Origin: CAWBBA01 sp963741625
GTDB lineage: Bacteria; Desulfobacterota; Desulfomonilia; Desulfomonilales; Desulfomonilaceae
DNA: 64,000 nt
NCBI GenBank assembly: GCA_963741625.1
Contig: CAVUIT010000011.1
Location: 124,001-188,000 of the forward strand
Direction of reading: 5' to 3'
A model generated the notes under the pieces. It did no database searches. It worked only from the letters and a program-made list of their open reading frames with translations, and was not told the origin of the DNA. Within the stretch, counting starts at the first letter, position 1, and each line of letters begins with the position of its first letter. Shown here piece by piece: positions 18,070-27,599 of this stretch. The position numbers were made by a program, and so were the translations under genes.

Positions 18070-18205
18070 ACCCCTACCCTGCAGAACGGAATGATTACAA
18101 AGGCCGACAGCCCTACCTTGCTTTAAGAGATTTGCAATGTTATCCTTCCGTTAACCCCTTTTTCTCGCGGGGCGTCCTGGTTGCACATCGGAGGTGGCCC
18201 ATTTC

Positions 18206-18493
18206 ATGTCAAAAGCTGACAGGCCAATAGCCAATCCTTTAAGCGTGTTACGCGAAGAGTTTGATGACTGGGCTCTGCTTTTTGACCCTGATAGCGGCAA
18301 AGTGGTGGGCCTGAACCCGGTGAGTGTATTCATCTGGAAACGCCTTGACGGCAACCACACACAAGGCGAGATACTGACAGAATTGCGGGATCACTTTGAA
18401 AGCGTTCCGGAGGAGGCTGAGCAGCATCTAAAGGAATTTGTTCAGGGTCTGGAGGAACGAGGCTTTGTCGGCTTCGAGTTCCAGACGAAGTGA
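18206..18493 (+). CDS. scmD: PqqD-like peptide-binding chaperone of a SynChlorMet-type cassette
   Basis: The 95-residue protein from the ATG of MSKADRP has the PqqD fold pattern. It includes LREEFDDWALLFDPDSGKVVG, then LNPVSVFIWKRLDGNHT and a C-terminal helix ending VQGLEERGFV. PqqD-type domains (RiPP recognition elements) bind the leader of a precursor peptide and present it to a radical SAM enzyme. GGAGG lies 11 bases before the ATG. Seven bases separate it from scmE, so the two are translationally coupled. The assignment to ScmD rests on the next two genes and on remembered TIGRFAM descriptions. Confidence 0.82.
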   Translation: MSKADRPIANPLSVLREEFDDWALLFDPDSGKVVGLNPVSVFIWKRLDGNHTQGEILTELRDHFESVPEEAEQHLKEFVQGLEERGFVGFEFQTK

Positions 18494-18500
18494 TAGTGCC

Positions 18501-19654
18501 ATGACTCCCATGAGGACCCCACGGTCGGTCGATCTCGAAATTACCGGCAGGTGTAATCTGCGCTGCAAGTACTGTAGCCATTTCACAAGCGGAGGTGACG
18601 TGGAGGATGATCTGCCCACCGGGGAGTGGTTGGAGTTTTTCGAAGAGTTGCGTGATTGCTGCGTGATGGAAGTTTGCCTTCAAGGAGGAGAGCCGTTCAT
18701 TCGTGAAGATATCAAGGAGCTCATAGAGGGGATTGTCCGGAACCGGCTGCGGTTCTCCATTCTGACCAACGGCACACTGATCACGGATGAAATGGCCGCT
18801 TTTCTGGCTTCAACCGGTCGATGCAATCTCATTCAGGTTTCGATTGACGGCTCAATGCCAATTACCCATGACAGTTTCAGGGGCGAGGGGAGTTTTCATC
18901 GCGCGGCAAACGGTCTCAAGCTTCTGCTGAAACATCAACTTCCCGCGACCGTGCGTGTCACCATTCACAGGCAGAATGTCCGAGACCTTGAAGAGGTCTC
19001 TAAACTGCTCCTCGAAGACGTGGGTCTTCCCGGTTTTTCCACAAACTCCGCCGGTTACTTCGGATTGTGCCGCAAGAATACCCAACAGGTTCAACTTACC
19101 GTTGAAGACCGGTGCCTCGCTATGGGAGCCCTTTTGAAGCTGACAAAGAAATACCAGAGTCGCATCAGCGCTATGGCAGGACCGCTGGCCGAAGCGCGCA
19201 TGTGGCTCGATATGGAAAGGGCAAGGAGAAGCGGGCTGAAAAGCGTGTCCGACGGAGGGTATTTGACGAGCTGCGGTGGACCAATGACCAAGCTGGCGGT
19301 CAGGGCGGATGGAGTAATAACGCCTTGCGCCCAACTCGCCGGCATGGAGTTGGGCCGAATCAACAGCGAATCGCTCTGGCAGAAGTTTGGCGGGACAATG
19401 AGGAATTAAACCTGTTCCGGAATCGATCATCTATTCCTCTTGCGGATTTTGATTTTTGCCGCGAGTGCGAATATGTGGCTTTTTGCCGAGGCGGTTGTCC
19501 TGCGGTGGCTGATTCCATGCTGGGTAATGCCTATCACCCAAGCCCTGATGCCTGCTATAAACGTTTCTTGGAGGCCGGTGGAGTCCTCCCGGACGAGGAC
19601 TTGCTGACTACGTACAATCCGATAGCAATTGCTAAAAGCGATGTCAGAAATTGA
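18501..19654 (+). CDS. scmE: Radical SAM/SPASM peptide-modifying enzyme ScmE (one frame break)
   Basis: The N-terminus carries the radical SAM cluster motif C18-NLR-C22-KY-C25 after PRSVDLEITGR. LQGGEPFIREDI is the SAM-binding GGE strand. The C-terminal SPASM domain has CGGPMTKLAVRADGVITPCA, then CRECEYVAFCRGGCP and DAC, for one or two auxiliary Fe-S clusters. Near 19375 (TCGCTCTGG) the frame changes: GRINSESL joins AEVWRDNEELNLF. This needs a two-base skip or one missing base, unlike most breaks here. The enzyme should install a radical-based crosslink or similar change in a ribosomal peptide. Confidence 0.82.
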
Positions 19655-19679
19655 CAATGAGTCCGTCGGGACGGCTAAG

Positions 19680-19739
19680 ATCGGTGGACAGGCATCCTGC
19701 CTGCCATTCAGAGACAGGCAAGATGCCGGTCCTGTCAAT
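19680..19739 (+). repeat. Extragenic repeat inside the scm operon
   Basis: GGACAGGCATCCTGCCTGCC followed by CAGAGACAGGCAAGATGCCG forms inverted units. A close relative lies at 33541-33592 (GGGGCATCCTGCCAGTCC, CAGAGACAGGCAAGATG). It occupies the gap between scmE and scmF. Confidence 0.7.
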
Positions 19740-19781
19740 CTGTATCCGGGATCGGCCGCGTGTGAGGGGCATACACAAACG

Positions 19782-20875
19782 ATGACTGCAAAACCGAAGT
19801 TTCCACTGAATCAGATATATTTCTATCTCACTGACGAGTGCAACCTTCGTTGCCGTCACTGCTGGATTGCGCCCAAGTAACCAGACTGAAGGTAAAGCAG
19901 CCAGGGCCCTTGATTTGGAGCTTTTCCGTCACATTGTCGATCAGGCGAAACCGCTGGGCCTGTCCGCGGTAAAATTAAGCGGCGGCGAGCCTTTGATTCA
20001 TCCTCAGATCACCGAAATCCTGGATTACCTTCGCTGCCAGGATCTGAGCCTTAGTATTGAATCCAACGGGACCAACTGCTCGGCCGAGATGGCCGCAAAA
20101 CTCAAGGCTTGCAAAGACGCCTTTGTTTCGGTGAGCCTGGACGGCTCTGATGCCGAAACCCACGAGTGGATGCGAGGTGTTGAGGGATGCTTCGACGCGA
20201 CTGTCAGAGGGATCAAGAATCTGGTTGACGCCGGCTTCAGACCGCAGGTGATAATGTCTCTGTTACGCCGTAACAAGGGTCAGATGGAAGAACTCGTACG
20301 GTTGGCGGAATCGCTCGGCGCGGGCTCGGTCAAGTTTAACATGGTTCAGCCCACAGCGCGAGGCGAGCGGTTGCATGAGAGCAGGCGAGACCCTCTCAGT
20401 AGAAGAGCTGGTGCAGTTGGGACAATGGGTGGAGAGCGACCTTTCGGCCTCAACAAGTCTCAAGCTGTTTTACAGCCATCCGACGGCCTTTCGTCCCTTG
20501 AACAGGATGTTCGGCCACCAAGCGGATGGGTGCGGGCAGTGCGGCATTTTCGGCATACTCGGGGTTCTCGGCGACGGTTCGTATGCACTTTGCGGCATTG
20601 GTGAGACCGTTCCCGACCTTGTATTCGGCCACGCTGTCTGCGATCGGCTGGAAGATGTTTGGAACGGTAACCCTGTTCTCCACGATCTGAGGGAAGGTCT
20701 GCCGAGCCGACTGCAGGGAACATGCGGTGAGTGCCTGATGAAGGGTGTTTGTCTGGGGAGCTGTGTCGCCCAGAATTTCTATCGATCCAAGAGTCTCTGG
20801 GCCCCAAACTGGTACTGTGAGGAGGCCGCAAAGCGAAGTCTTTTCCCTGAGACGCGGATGCTTGTAAGGCGGTAA
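19782..20875 (+). CDS. scmF: Radical SAM/SPASM peptide-modifying enzyme ScmF (two frame breaks)
   Basis: The start MTAKPKFPLNQIYFYLTDE precedes the cluster motif C20-NLR-C24-RH-C27. One extra A near 19880 and one extra base near 20380 must be skipped, after which the protein is continuous for about 363 residues. KLSGGEPLIHPQ is the SAM-binding strand, and VKFNMVQPTARGERLHE joins AGETLSVEELVQLGQW. The SPASM half has GCGQCGIFGILGVLGDGSYALCG, CGECLMKGVCLGSC and a final WYCEEA. It pairs with ScmE: cassettes of this type contain two distinct SPASM enzymes plus a PqqD. Confidence 0.82.
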
Positions 20876-20887
20876 GAGACTAATGTC

Positions 20888-21541
20888 ATGAGGAAATATT
20901 CCGCGACTGATGGCAATCGGCGGCAATGGATGTTTTATACTGGCCCCAGCATGAATCCCACTCTCCGGGCATCGGATATTCTCCACATCGTCCCGTATAA
21001 GCACCGAAGGATCAGGCTAGGAGATGTTATCGTGTTTGTGCCCTCCGAATGGGGTCGGCCCATCGCCCACAGAGCCGTCTCCAAGGATGCTCACGGAGTG
21101 CTAACGCGGGGAGATAACAACACTCGTGTCGATCCGTGTGTCCTGGAACCCAGCCGGATCATCGGTCAAGTAATGTTCGCACAAAGTGGCGATAAATGTC
21201 GGCGAGTATACGGCGGAACCGTGGGCCGGGTGATCGGTAACCTCATGAACGTGCGTAACCTTATCGACAGGAGATTGTCTGCCGTCCTTAACGCCAAGGC
21301 TCAGGGACCGAGCCGGCTAAAAATGGTGGGCACATGGATTATGACCCGTATGCAAACCAGGATCGTTCGATTCAGCGCGCAAGGCGGTTCAGAATTGCAA
21401 GTGCTCCTGGGAAGTCACTTGATAGCGCGTCTGCCGGCTGGAAGGGATCGCTGGGTCATAAGGCGACCATTTAGGCTTTTTATTGACGAGGCAGCCTTGC
21501 CTACCGGAGATGCTTCCGGTGAACAACACAAGCCCAAATAA
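20888..21541 (+). CDS. SipW-like (S26/SEC11-type) peptidase without a membrane anchor
   Basis: The 217-residue protein has the signal-peptidase nucleophile box TGPSMNPTLRASDIL with Ser21. The second box is RPIAHRAVSKDAHGVLTRGDNN with His61, the Ser/His pair typical of SipW and SEC11 rather than the Ser/Lys pair of LepB. The GDNN box that follows is also conserved. No transmembrane helix precedes Ser21, unlike ordinary type I signal peptidases. The C-terminal 110 residues are basic and of unknown fold. It starts 12 bases after scmF, so leader removal from the cassette product is a reasonable inference. No precursor peptide gene was recognised nearby. Confidence 0.75.
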   Translation: MRKYSATDGNRRQWMFYTGPSMNPTLRASDILHIVPYKHRRIRLGDVIVFVPSEWGRPIAHRAVSKDAHGVLTRGDNNTRVDPCVLEPSRIIGQVMFAQSGDKCRRVYGGTVGRVIGNLMNVRNLIDRRLSAVLNAKAQGPSRLKMVGTWIMTRMQTRIVRFSAQGGSELQVLLGSHLIARLPAGRDRWVIRRPFRLFIDEAALPTGDASGEQHKPK

Positions 21542-21581
21542 CATGACATGATTTCGGAAATCAGGTACATCGGTTCAAAAG

Positions 21582-22445
21582 TCATTTCTTTTTCGGGGTC
21601 GGGCGACCAAAAACCTTGCCCAGCTCATCACCTTTTTGGTTCTTGCCGTCAGCGCGCCATTGCTTGACACCACCTGCCAGGAAGAAATAGTCTTTCACAC
21701 CGAATTTATTCAGATAGTATTGGGCCCATTCCACTTGCTTTCCCACATTGTCGAGGAGCAAGACATTGGACTTAGGAAACTTATCCTCGTGCAAGAGCTG
21801 CCGCAATTGATCGATAGTGGCCTCTTTCTTGTTCGGGAGATCGATGGGATACTCAGCCTTCTCCCGCGTGTCTCTTATGTCATACACTTCGTATTTGCCG
21901 CTTCTTGCCATGTCTATGAAGGTCTACTGTATCGACAAGGACTTTTTGAAATCGGATTCCGAAATGAGCTTCTCTTTGACGTTGCCGGCAGTCATCGGTT
22001 CGCCGAAAAATATCGTCTCTTCCGGATGAGTTTCAGCCCACTTGAAGATGCCCGCGTCATAGTTCCGGACCCCCTTGAAGATGCAGCATAGTCATCGCAA
22101 GATCCGCCGCCTTGTAGCTCTTCGGGCAGGTTACTCCGTTGCAATAAAAAACTAGATATTGATGTGGCTTTTCCGCAACGGATTTGAATGCTGCCTGTTG
22201 CTCATCGCTCACGATGTGCGAAATATTGATAGCTCCTTTGACGTGTATTACATCGAATTCGCCTTTTGTGCGGACATCGATTATTACGGCCTCGCCAGTC
22301 TGCCCGAGCTTTGGCCAATTCAGGGGTCGTGATCGGCTCCAATTGGGGATACATTTTCCTGAGGGGAAAATCATCCGCCGCTGCCGAGAATGCAACGATG
22401 CCCATAAATCATAATCATGGTGCCTATGATGAGTATCTGTTTCAT
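21582..22445 (-). pseudogene. Exported tandem rhodanese protein, broken
   Basis: Starting at MKQILIIGTM (after AAGGAGGAGAGC) the gene encodes a signal peptide. A first rhodanese domain follows (VIIDVRTKGEFDVIHVKGAI, active-site loop YCNGVTCPKSY), and then a second (KYEVYDIRDTREKAEYPIDL) ending FGRPTPKKK. Single-base skips are needed near 22400, 22315 and 22085. In addition an in-frame TAG lies at 21924-21926, just before TFIDMARSGKYEVYD. The first domain keeps its catalytic Cys. The second reads LLLDNVGKQVEW at that position and lacks Cys, so it would be inactive. Because of the nonsense codon it is labelled a pseudogene with reservation. Confidence 0.65.
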
Positions 22446-22841
22446 GCTCTCCTCCTTGGGTTCAGGGGCTCACATCAAAGGCCCCGCGTTCGACCAACAC
22501 CTTTTATCTCAAATTCATTCAATGCAAACATAGCAATAATTATGCCAAATAGTAGCCTACATAAAGAGCTTATTCATCAGAATGATGATCTCTGTCAATA
22601 GCAATGGGGAATTATTTCAAGGTAATCAGGTAGGAAAGCATTTGTCCTGTCTCGTACAGAATGGATAAGACTGTTTGGGCGGTTAAACAGGTCAAACTGA
22701 CCCTGCATGATCACGTTGCGCCATTCCAAAATGGCTTCGGATAGAGCCATATCGAGTTAAGGGCGATTGGACCCGGCCAGGTCAAATAGACCCGACTTTA
22801 TGGGGGTACTTGCCATCCGCGCGGATGGGTGACCTCAGCCT
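22446..22841. other. Intergenic region
   Basis: No gene or clear repeat is seen. It leads into the HicB-like remnant on the plus strand. Confidence 0.4.
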
Positions 22842-22958
22842 CGAAGACAAAACGAAACTCTTGATGAATTCCATCACAATCTTCGAGAAGTCATAGAAAT
22901 GGTCCTGGATGCTGGAGAAGCCCCACCTGGAGGTCGAGTTTGGCAGCTCCTATGGTAG
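22842..22958 (+). pseudogene. Remnant of a HicB-family antitoxin-like gene
   Basis: One frame reads ETLDEFHHNLREVIEMVLDA with GEAP following, very like the central segment of HicB-type antitoxins (ETLDELxxNLREVIEMxLEDGEP). Skipping one base after GGAGAA gives PHLEVEFGSS, also family-like. The N-terminal strand region is not recognisable and no HicA toxin gene is visible next to it. The remnant overlaps nothing else and sits just beyond the 3' end of the SulP gene. Confidence 0.4.
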
Positions 22959-23018
22959 GCCTGGATGGGACTGCCCCACACGTGTGCCTTACCGTCAGGA
23001 GAAGCAGATCTGTAGCCG

Positions 23019-24911
23019 TTACGAAACCTTGCAGTTTATCTTCTCGAAGCTCTCAAGGATGCCGTCGAGTTGGCGACAGACATCGTCAAGCATTTCCCGG
23101 TCGCTCCCAATTTCCAACTCGCACCTCTGAAGTACCAAATCCTGCACGCACCTGATCATGTCGGGAACGATGTCGCATCCCAGTCGTTGGGCTGCGCCTT
23201 CTTCGGCCAGGTACGCGGCCACCGCAAAGAGGGTTCGCGGGTGGATATTATTGTTCCGATCTTCCGAGAGATCCTAGCGCGGGCCAGGAGCACGCGTGCG
23301 GACCGCTGAAGCCTTGCCAGCCTCAAGCGTACACCCAGATCCCGCAGTTCCGAATGGAGCTCGTCGAGAATTTCGGCGCCGGCAAGATCCAGGTCGCTGG
23401 TCATCTCCAGATCCAGTATCACCGTTTCCACCGGGGTATTCGAATCCCACATCAGGGCCATGATCTGGTCTCGAATCGACTCTGCGTTGGCATAGAACAT
23501 ACCTTCTTCGACCCGGATGATGAGAAGGCCCGGGATGATGAGGTTTTCCGGATTGTCGCGCACGTTGGTGAACTGCGGCTGTCCCGGAACCTTCCCGAGC
23601 ACGCTGATACGTGATTCCGAGGCTCGTGCAATAACGAGCAGCAGCGACAGAAGCGCACCGATGATCACACCGTCGAGTATCCCTAAGACCAGCACACCGC
23701 TGAGGGCAGCGATTGCGGTCCAGAACTCCGCGCGCCTCAGCCTGTAGAGTCGGCGCAATGCCGACACTTTAAAGAGGCCTCTCACAGCCACCAACACCAC
23801 CGCTGCCAAGATCGGTTCAGGCAATTTGGTGAACAGGCCGGTGAGGAACAGGACTACCAAGACGAGCACCAAACCGCTGATGCCGTTGGCCAGTTGAGTT
23901 TTCGCGCCGCATTCGTCATTTAAGGCGGTTCGTGAAAAGCTTCCGTCTACCGGATACCCACGGATCAGTCCTGCGCCCAAGCTTGCAACGCCCAGTGCGA
24001 GAAGCTCATGGTTGGGATCAACCCGATAATTGTTTTTCCGGGCGAACATTCGCGCCATGCTCATAGCGTCGAGGCAAGCCAAGATGAAGGCCCCAGCAGC
24101 CGTTCGCAGCACGTCTCCCAAGATCGAGAGCGAGATGGGCGGCAGAGCCGGTAAGGGAAACCCGCTTGGGATTTCGCCCACAACACGCACGCCTCGATCA
24201 CCAAGGTCGGTGAAGTTCATCACGCCGATCGATCCCAGCACCACAATCAATGCCCAGGGCAATCTCGGAAAAGCGCGTTCGCCTGCCAGGAGAACGGCAA
24301 CTCCGGCAATCCCCAGACCCAATGCCCACACATTGGTGGCACCGATATGGTGGGCAAGGTCTAACATTCGGTCAAGGAAGTGGCCGTGGGAGCCGGCCAC
24401 TCCAAAGAGCTTATTGAGCTGAGTAGCGGCGATGTACACCGCGGCCCCCGTCGAAAATCCCACCAGAACCGATTCCGAAATGAAATTGACCAGAAAGCCC
24501 AACCTGAGTCCGTAGGACACCAGGGCCATTACTCCGACGAGGACCGCTGTCGTAGCCGCCAGCGCCGCGTAATGATCCGGAGATGAGATCGCGAGCCTGC
24601 CCAGTCCCGAGGCTACGAGAACGGACACGGCTGCCGTGGGGCCAACCGCGAGCTGGCGTGACGTACCAAACAACATGTAAAGAAGCGGGGCCGCAATGGC
24701 CGCGTACAAACCGGCTGCTGGCAGGGAGACCTGCCAACTCCGCATAAGCAATTGCTTCGGGAATGGTAAAGGCCGCCAAGGTCAATCCAGCCATGATGTC
24801 CGGCCGCAACGACTCCCTCTGATAGGCCGGCAACCATTGGAAGATCGGAAGGATACGAGAAAGACGCGTCATAGCAGGAAGGTTCTGATGCTTGGATGCT
24901 TTGGCGGCCAT
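23019..24911 (-). CDS. SulP-family anion permease with STAS domain (two frame breaks)
   Basis: From MAAKASKHQNLPAMTRLSRI the product is a SulP transporter of about 630 residues. The first helix region reads RPDIMAGLTLAAFTIPEAIA. About ten more hydrophobic segments follow, including VAVGPTAAVSVLVAS-like and GSFSRTALNDECGAKTQLAN motifs. The cytoplasmic STAS domain starts near IIPGLLIIRVEEGMFYANAE and includes VILDLEMTSDLDLAGAEIL. One base must be skipped near 24722, where AELAGLP joins PAAGLYAA. Near 23240 a shift of the other phase restores the ending IHPRTLFAVAAYLAEEGAAQ. It carries sulfate, bicarbonate or another anion, and the substrate is not readable. Confidence 0.85.
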
Positions 24912-25442
24912 GTCAGATTGAACTCCGTTTAGCAACTCAGCGGTCAGGACAGAGGCACGCTCCTCACGGAACGATGGAGCGGGCTTGCAATCACGTGAGT
25001 CTCACATAAACCGGAATTGTTCCGCACAAGAGGTGGTTTCAGATCATCGGGGCACTATTCTTCGGCTTCCAGTTGTATGTGGAGTGACCCACTGGACACG
25101 GCCCTCAACAGCCTATCAATAAGTTTTTTGCGCCATTCTCTGAGGGTCCGTATTTCTTCATGAGTTCCTTGCCCGAGATACCATTCTCCGGGTTTGCCCT
25201 AAGCTCTTCTACTAATATAATCTTCTTCATTGATATCGGTCCCCTCCGGGGACTATTCCGTGGTGTTGTCGAGGAAAAACAAAGGGAAGAGCTGCACAGG
25301 CTCCTCTCTCGGCACGCATGCGCTCAGAGACCGTGCTGTTCGGGCTTGCGGTCTTTCGGCGGCGAAATTACCACCTTGAACGCAAAGTGGTAAACTATTA
25401 TGAGTCCCTATATCCAAGTTGCCTCGCCAGCGGTTCAAAATA
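24912..25442. other. Intergenic region
   Basis: Between the divergent SulP and endonuclease IV genes no coding sequence is supported. A small GC palindrome (TCCCCTCCGGGGA, about 25240) is the only structure noted. Confidence 0.4.
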
Positions 25443-26376
25443 ATGCGGAAGATTGACAAAACAAATGCTTTGAAACCTCCTTCTGACGGCCGGACTTCCT
25501 CCGAGGAAACTCACGGCCCCCTCCTGCTCGGGGCCCACGTTTCCATTGCAGGAGGTGTCCACCGTGCCATAGGCCGCGGAGAGGACCTGGGATGCACTGC
25601 CATACAGATATTCACAAAAAACGCTGCACAGTGGGAAAGCAATCCTCTTCCTGAAGAAGAAGTGAAAAAATTCAAAAAGGGGCGTGCTCGCACCGGGATC
25701 ATGGTGGTCGTCCATGATGCGTACCTGATCAACCTCGGTTCGCCGAACACGGCCCTGTTAAAGAAGTCGCAGGCAGCATTTCTGGATGAGATGGAACGGG
25801 CAGAAGAGCTGGAAATACCTTACCTCATCATGCATCCGGGCGCTCACACAGGATCCGGGGAAGACGCGGGCATCAAATCTGTGGCGAGATCTTTCAACAT
25901 CATACTCCGCAAGACGTCCGGTTTCCGAGTCAAAATTCTCGTGGAGAACACAGCAGGCCAGGGGACTGCGTTGGGCCATTCCTTCCAGCATCTGCAGCGG
26001 ATTATCGAACAGATGACAGAACCTGAACGAATGGGAGTTTGCCTGGATTCCTGCCACGCGTTTGCCGCGGGTTACGATCTTCGCGGCCCTTCGAATTATC
26101 ACAGAATGATGGATGAATTCGACGCGGTGATCGGCCTGGACTGTACTCAAGGCCCTACACCTGAACGACTGCAAGAAGGGCTTGGGGCTCAGGGTCGATC
26201 GGCACGAGCACCTCGGTAAAGGTACATTGGGGCTCGAATTCTTTCGGCTTGTAATGAATGATCCGCGTTTTGGACACGTCCCAAAAATAATTGAAACCCC
26301 CAAATTGCTTGATGGCGAGGACATGGATCCGGTGAACTTGGGCCTGTTGAGAGGACTCGTAATCCAGGAAGGTTAG
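25443..26376 (+). CDS. nfo: Endonuclease IV (AP endonuclease; one frame break)
   Basis: This AP endonuclease family 2 TIM barrel of about 310 residues cuts 5' of abasic sites in DNA repair. Signatures are GAHVSIAGGVHRAIGRGEDL, AIQIFTKNAAQW, LIMHPGAHTGSGED, ILVENTAGQGTALGHSFQHL, GVCLDSCHAFAAGYDLRGP and, after the break, LHLNDCKKGLGLRVDRHEHL, with its Zn ligands. The extra T at 26142 (GGACTGTACTC) must be skipped. The 23 N-terminal residues before LLLGAHVS are not conserved, so the true start may be slightly different. Confidence 0.88.
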
Positions 26377-26523
26377 GCCGATCATTCATGAGTGACGAGC
26401 GGCTATCCTACTATGGATCTGAATTCGTCCGTCCATGTGCCCTAAATTTCTGGTATAGTAAGATCCGCTCAATGCAATGTGGTTAGGACTCAAGAAACAG
26501 AGGCTACAGTTGTGAAAGCTCCA

Positions 26524-27285
26524 ATGATCGTGTTGAAAACGTCCCGTGAAATCCAGACCATGAGAGACGCGAATCGAATCGTGGCGGAAATCCTGGAACG
26601 ATTAGCGGAAATGATCAAGCCCGGTGCCACGACAGGTGAACTTGACAAGGTTGCAGAGGCAATGATTCTCCAGGCCAAGGCTAAAGCCGCGTTTAAGGGC
26701 TACCAGATGCGCAACAACAAGCCCTACCCCGCGGTCATCTGTTCGTCTGTCAATGAGGAGATCGTCCACGGAATCCCAGGCCCCCGGGTTCTCAAGGAGG
26801 GGGATATTGTCGGAGTCGACGTCGGGGTCATTTACAAAGGATTTGTGGGAGATGCTGCAAGAACCTATCCTGTGGGAGAAGTGTCCCCGGCTGCACTGAA
26901 ACTGTTGAACGTGACTCGAGAATCTTTGTATGAAGGGATCCAGAAGGCCGTGGCGGGCAATCGCCTCCAGGACATATCCGGGGCGATTCAGCGGCATGTG
27001 GAATCACACGGGTTCTCGGTAGTGCGCGATTTCGTGGGCCACGGCATAGGCAGAAAGATGCACGAACCTCCCCAGATACCAAACTATAAAGGGGGAGGCT
27101 GGAATCCGCGCCTCCAGGTTGGAATGGCGCTTGCCCTGGAACCGATGGTGAATGAAGGAACGTGGAAAATTAAGCTTCTCGACGACGAGTGGACGGCGGT
27201 GACAGCGGACGGCAAATTGTCTGCTCACTTTGAGCATTCAATCGCAATCACTGATAACGGGCCTATGATTTTATCAGAGACCTGA
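26524..27285 (+). CDS. map: Methionine aminopeptidase, type I
   Basis: The 253-residue enzyme removes the initiator Met from nascent proteins. All five metal ligands of the pita-bread fold are in recognisable motifs: VDVGVIYKGFVGDAARTYPVG (two Asp), FVGHGIGRKMHEPPQIPNY (His), ALALEPMV (Glu) and SAHFEHSIAI (Glu). The start at MIVLKTSREIQTM fits the family length. The frame is open upstream to a GTG at 26479, but those residues are not conserved. No type-I N-terminal SH3-motif extension is present. Confidence 0.93.
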   Translation: MIVLKTSREIQTMRDANRIVAEILERLAEMIKPGATTGELDKVAEAMILQAKAKAAFKGYQMRNNKPYPAVICSSVNEEIVHGIPGPRVLKEGDIVGVDVGVIYKGFVGDAARTYPVGEVSPAALKLLNVTRESLYEGIQKAVAGNRLQDISGAIQRHVESHGFSVVRDFVGHGIGRKMHEPPQIPNYKGGGWNPRLQVGMALALEPMVNEGTWKIKLLDDEWTAVTADGKLSAHFEHSIAITDNGPMILSET

Positions 27286-27397
27286 TACCCCGGCTTCATC
27301 TGGAGAGGCTGTAGCCGCAAATCCGGACCTTTAGTATTTTCTCAAGTTCGGTCACGTATTCTGATCGGTCGGGTACCCGTCGCCGGACGCCTTTTGC

Positions 27398-27466
27398 GGT
27401 AGGGCCGGCGTCCCTGCCGGCCGTAAATCAATGATCCCGCGTCCCGGCGGGGAGGCCGGTCCTACC
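27398..27466. repeat. GC-rich inverted repeat
   Basis: GGTAGGGCCGGCGTCCCTGC at the left is matched in inverted orientation by GGAGGCCGGTCCTACC at the right. The remaining part of 27286-27599 contains no supported gene. Confidence 0.6.
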
Positions 27467-27599
27467 GGGTGTTGCCGAAGCACGTGAAGTCACGTACTCG
27501 AGTCCTCGCCAATGGCGGCCAGGTCAATAAGTCACCGAACTTGCTAAACAGAGTGCTTAGCTAGGCGCGTATATAGAAAGAGAGGCAATTCTCGGTCCC

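Noticed and set aside
18006..18230. 74-residue ORF as the scm precursor peptide
   Set aside because: Its first half is made of two known extragenic repeat fragments and it has no leader-core character or ribosome binding site.
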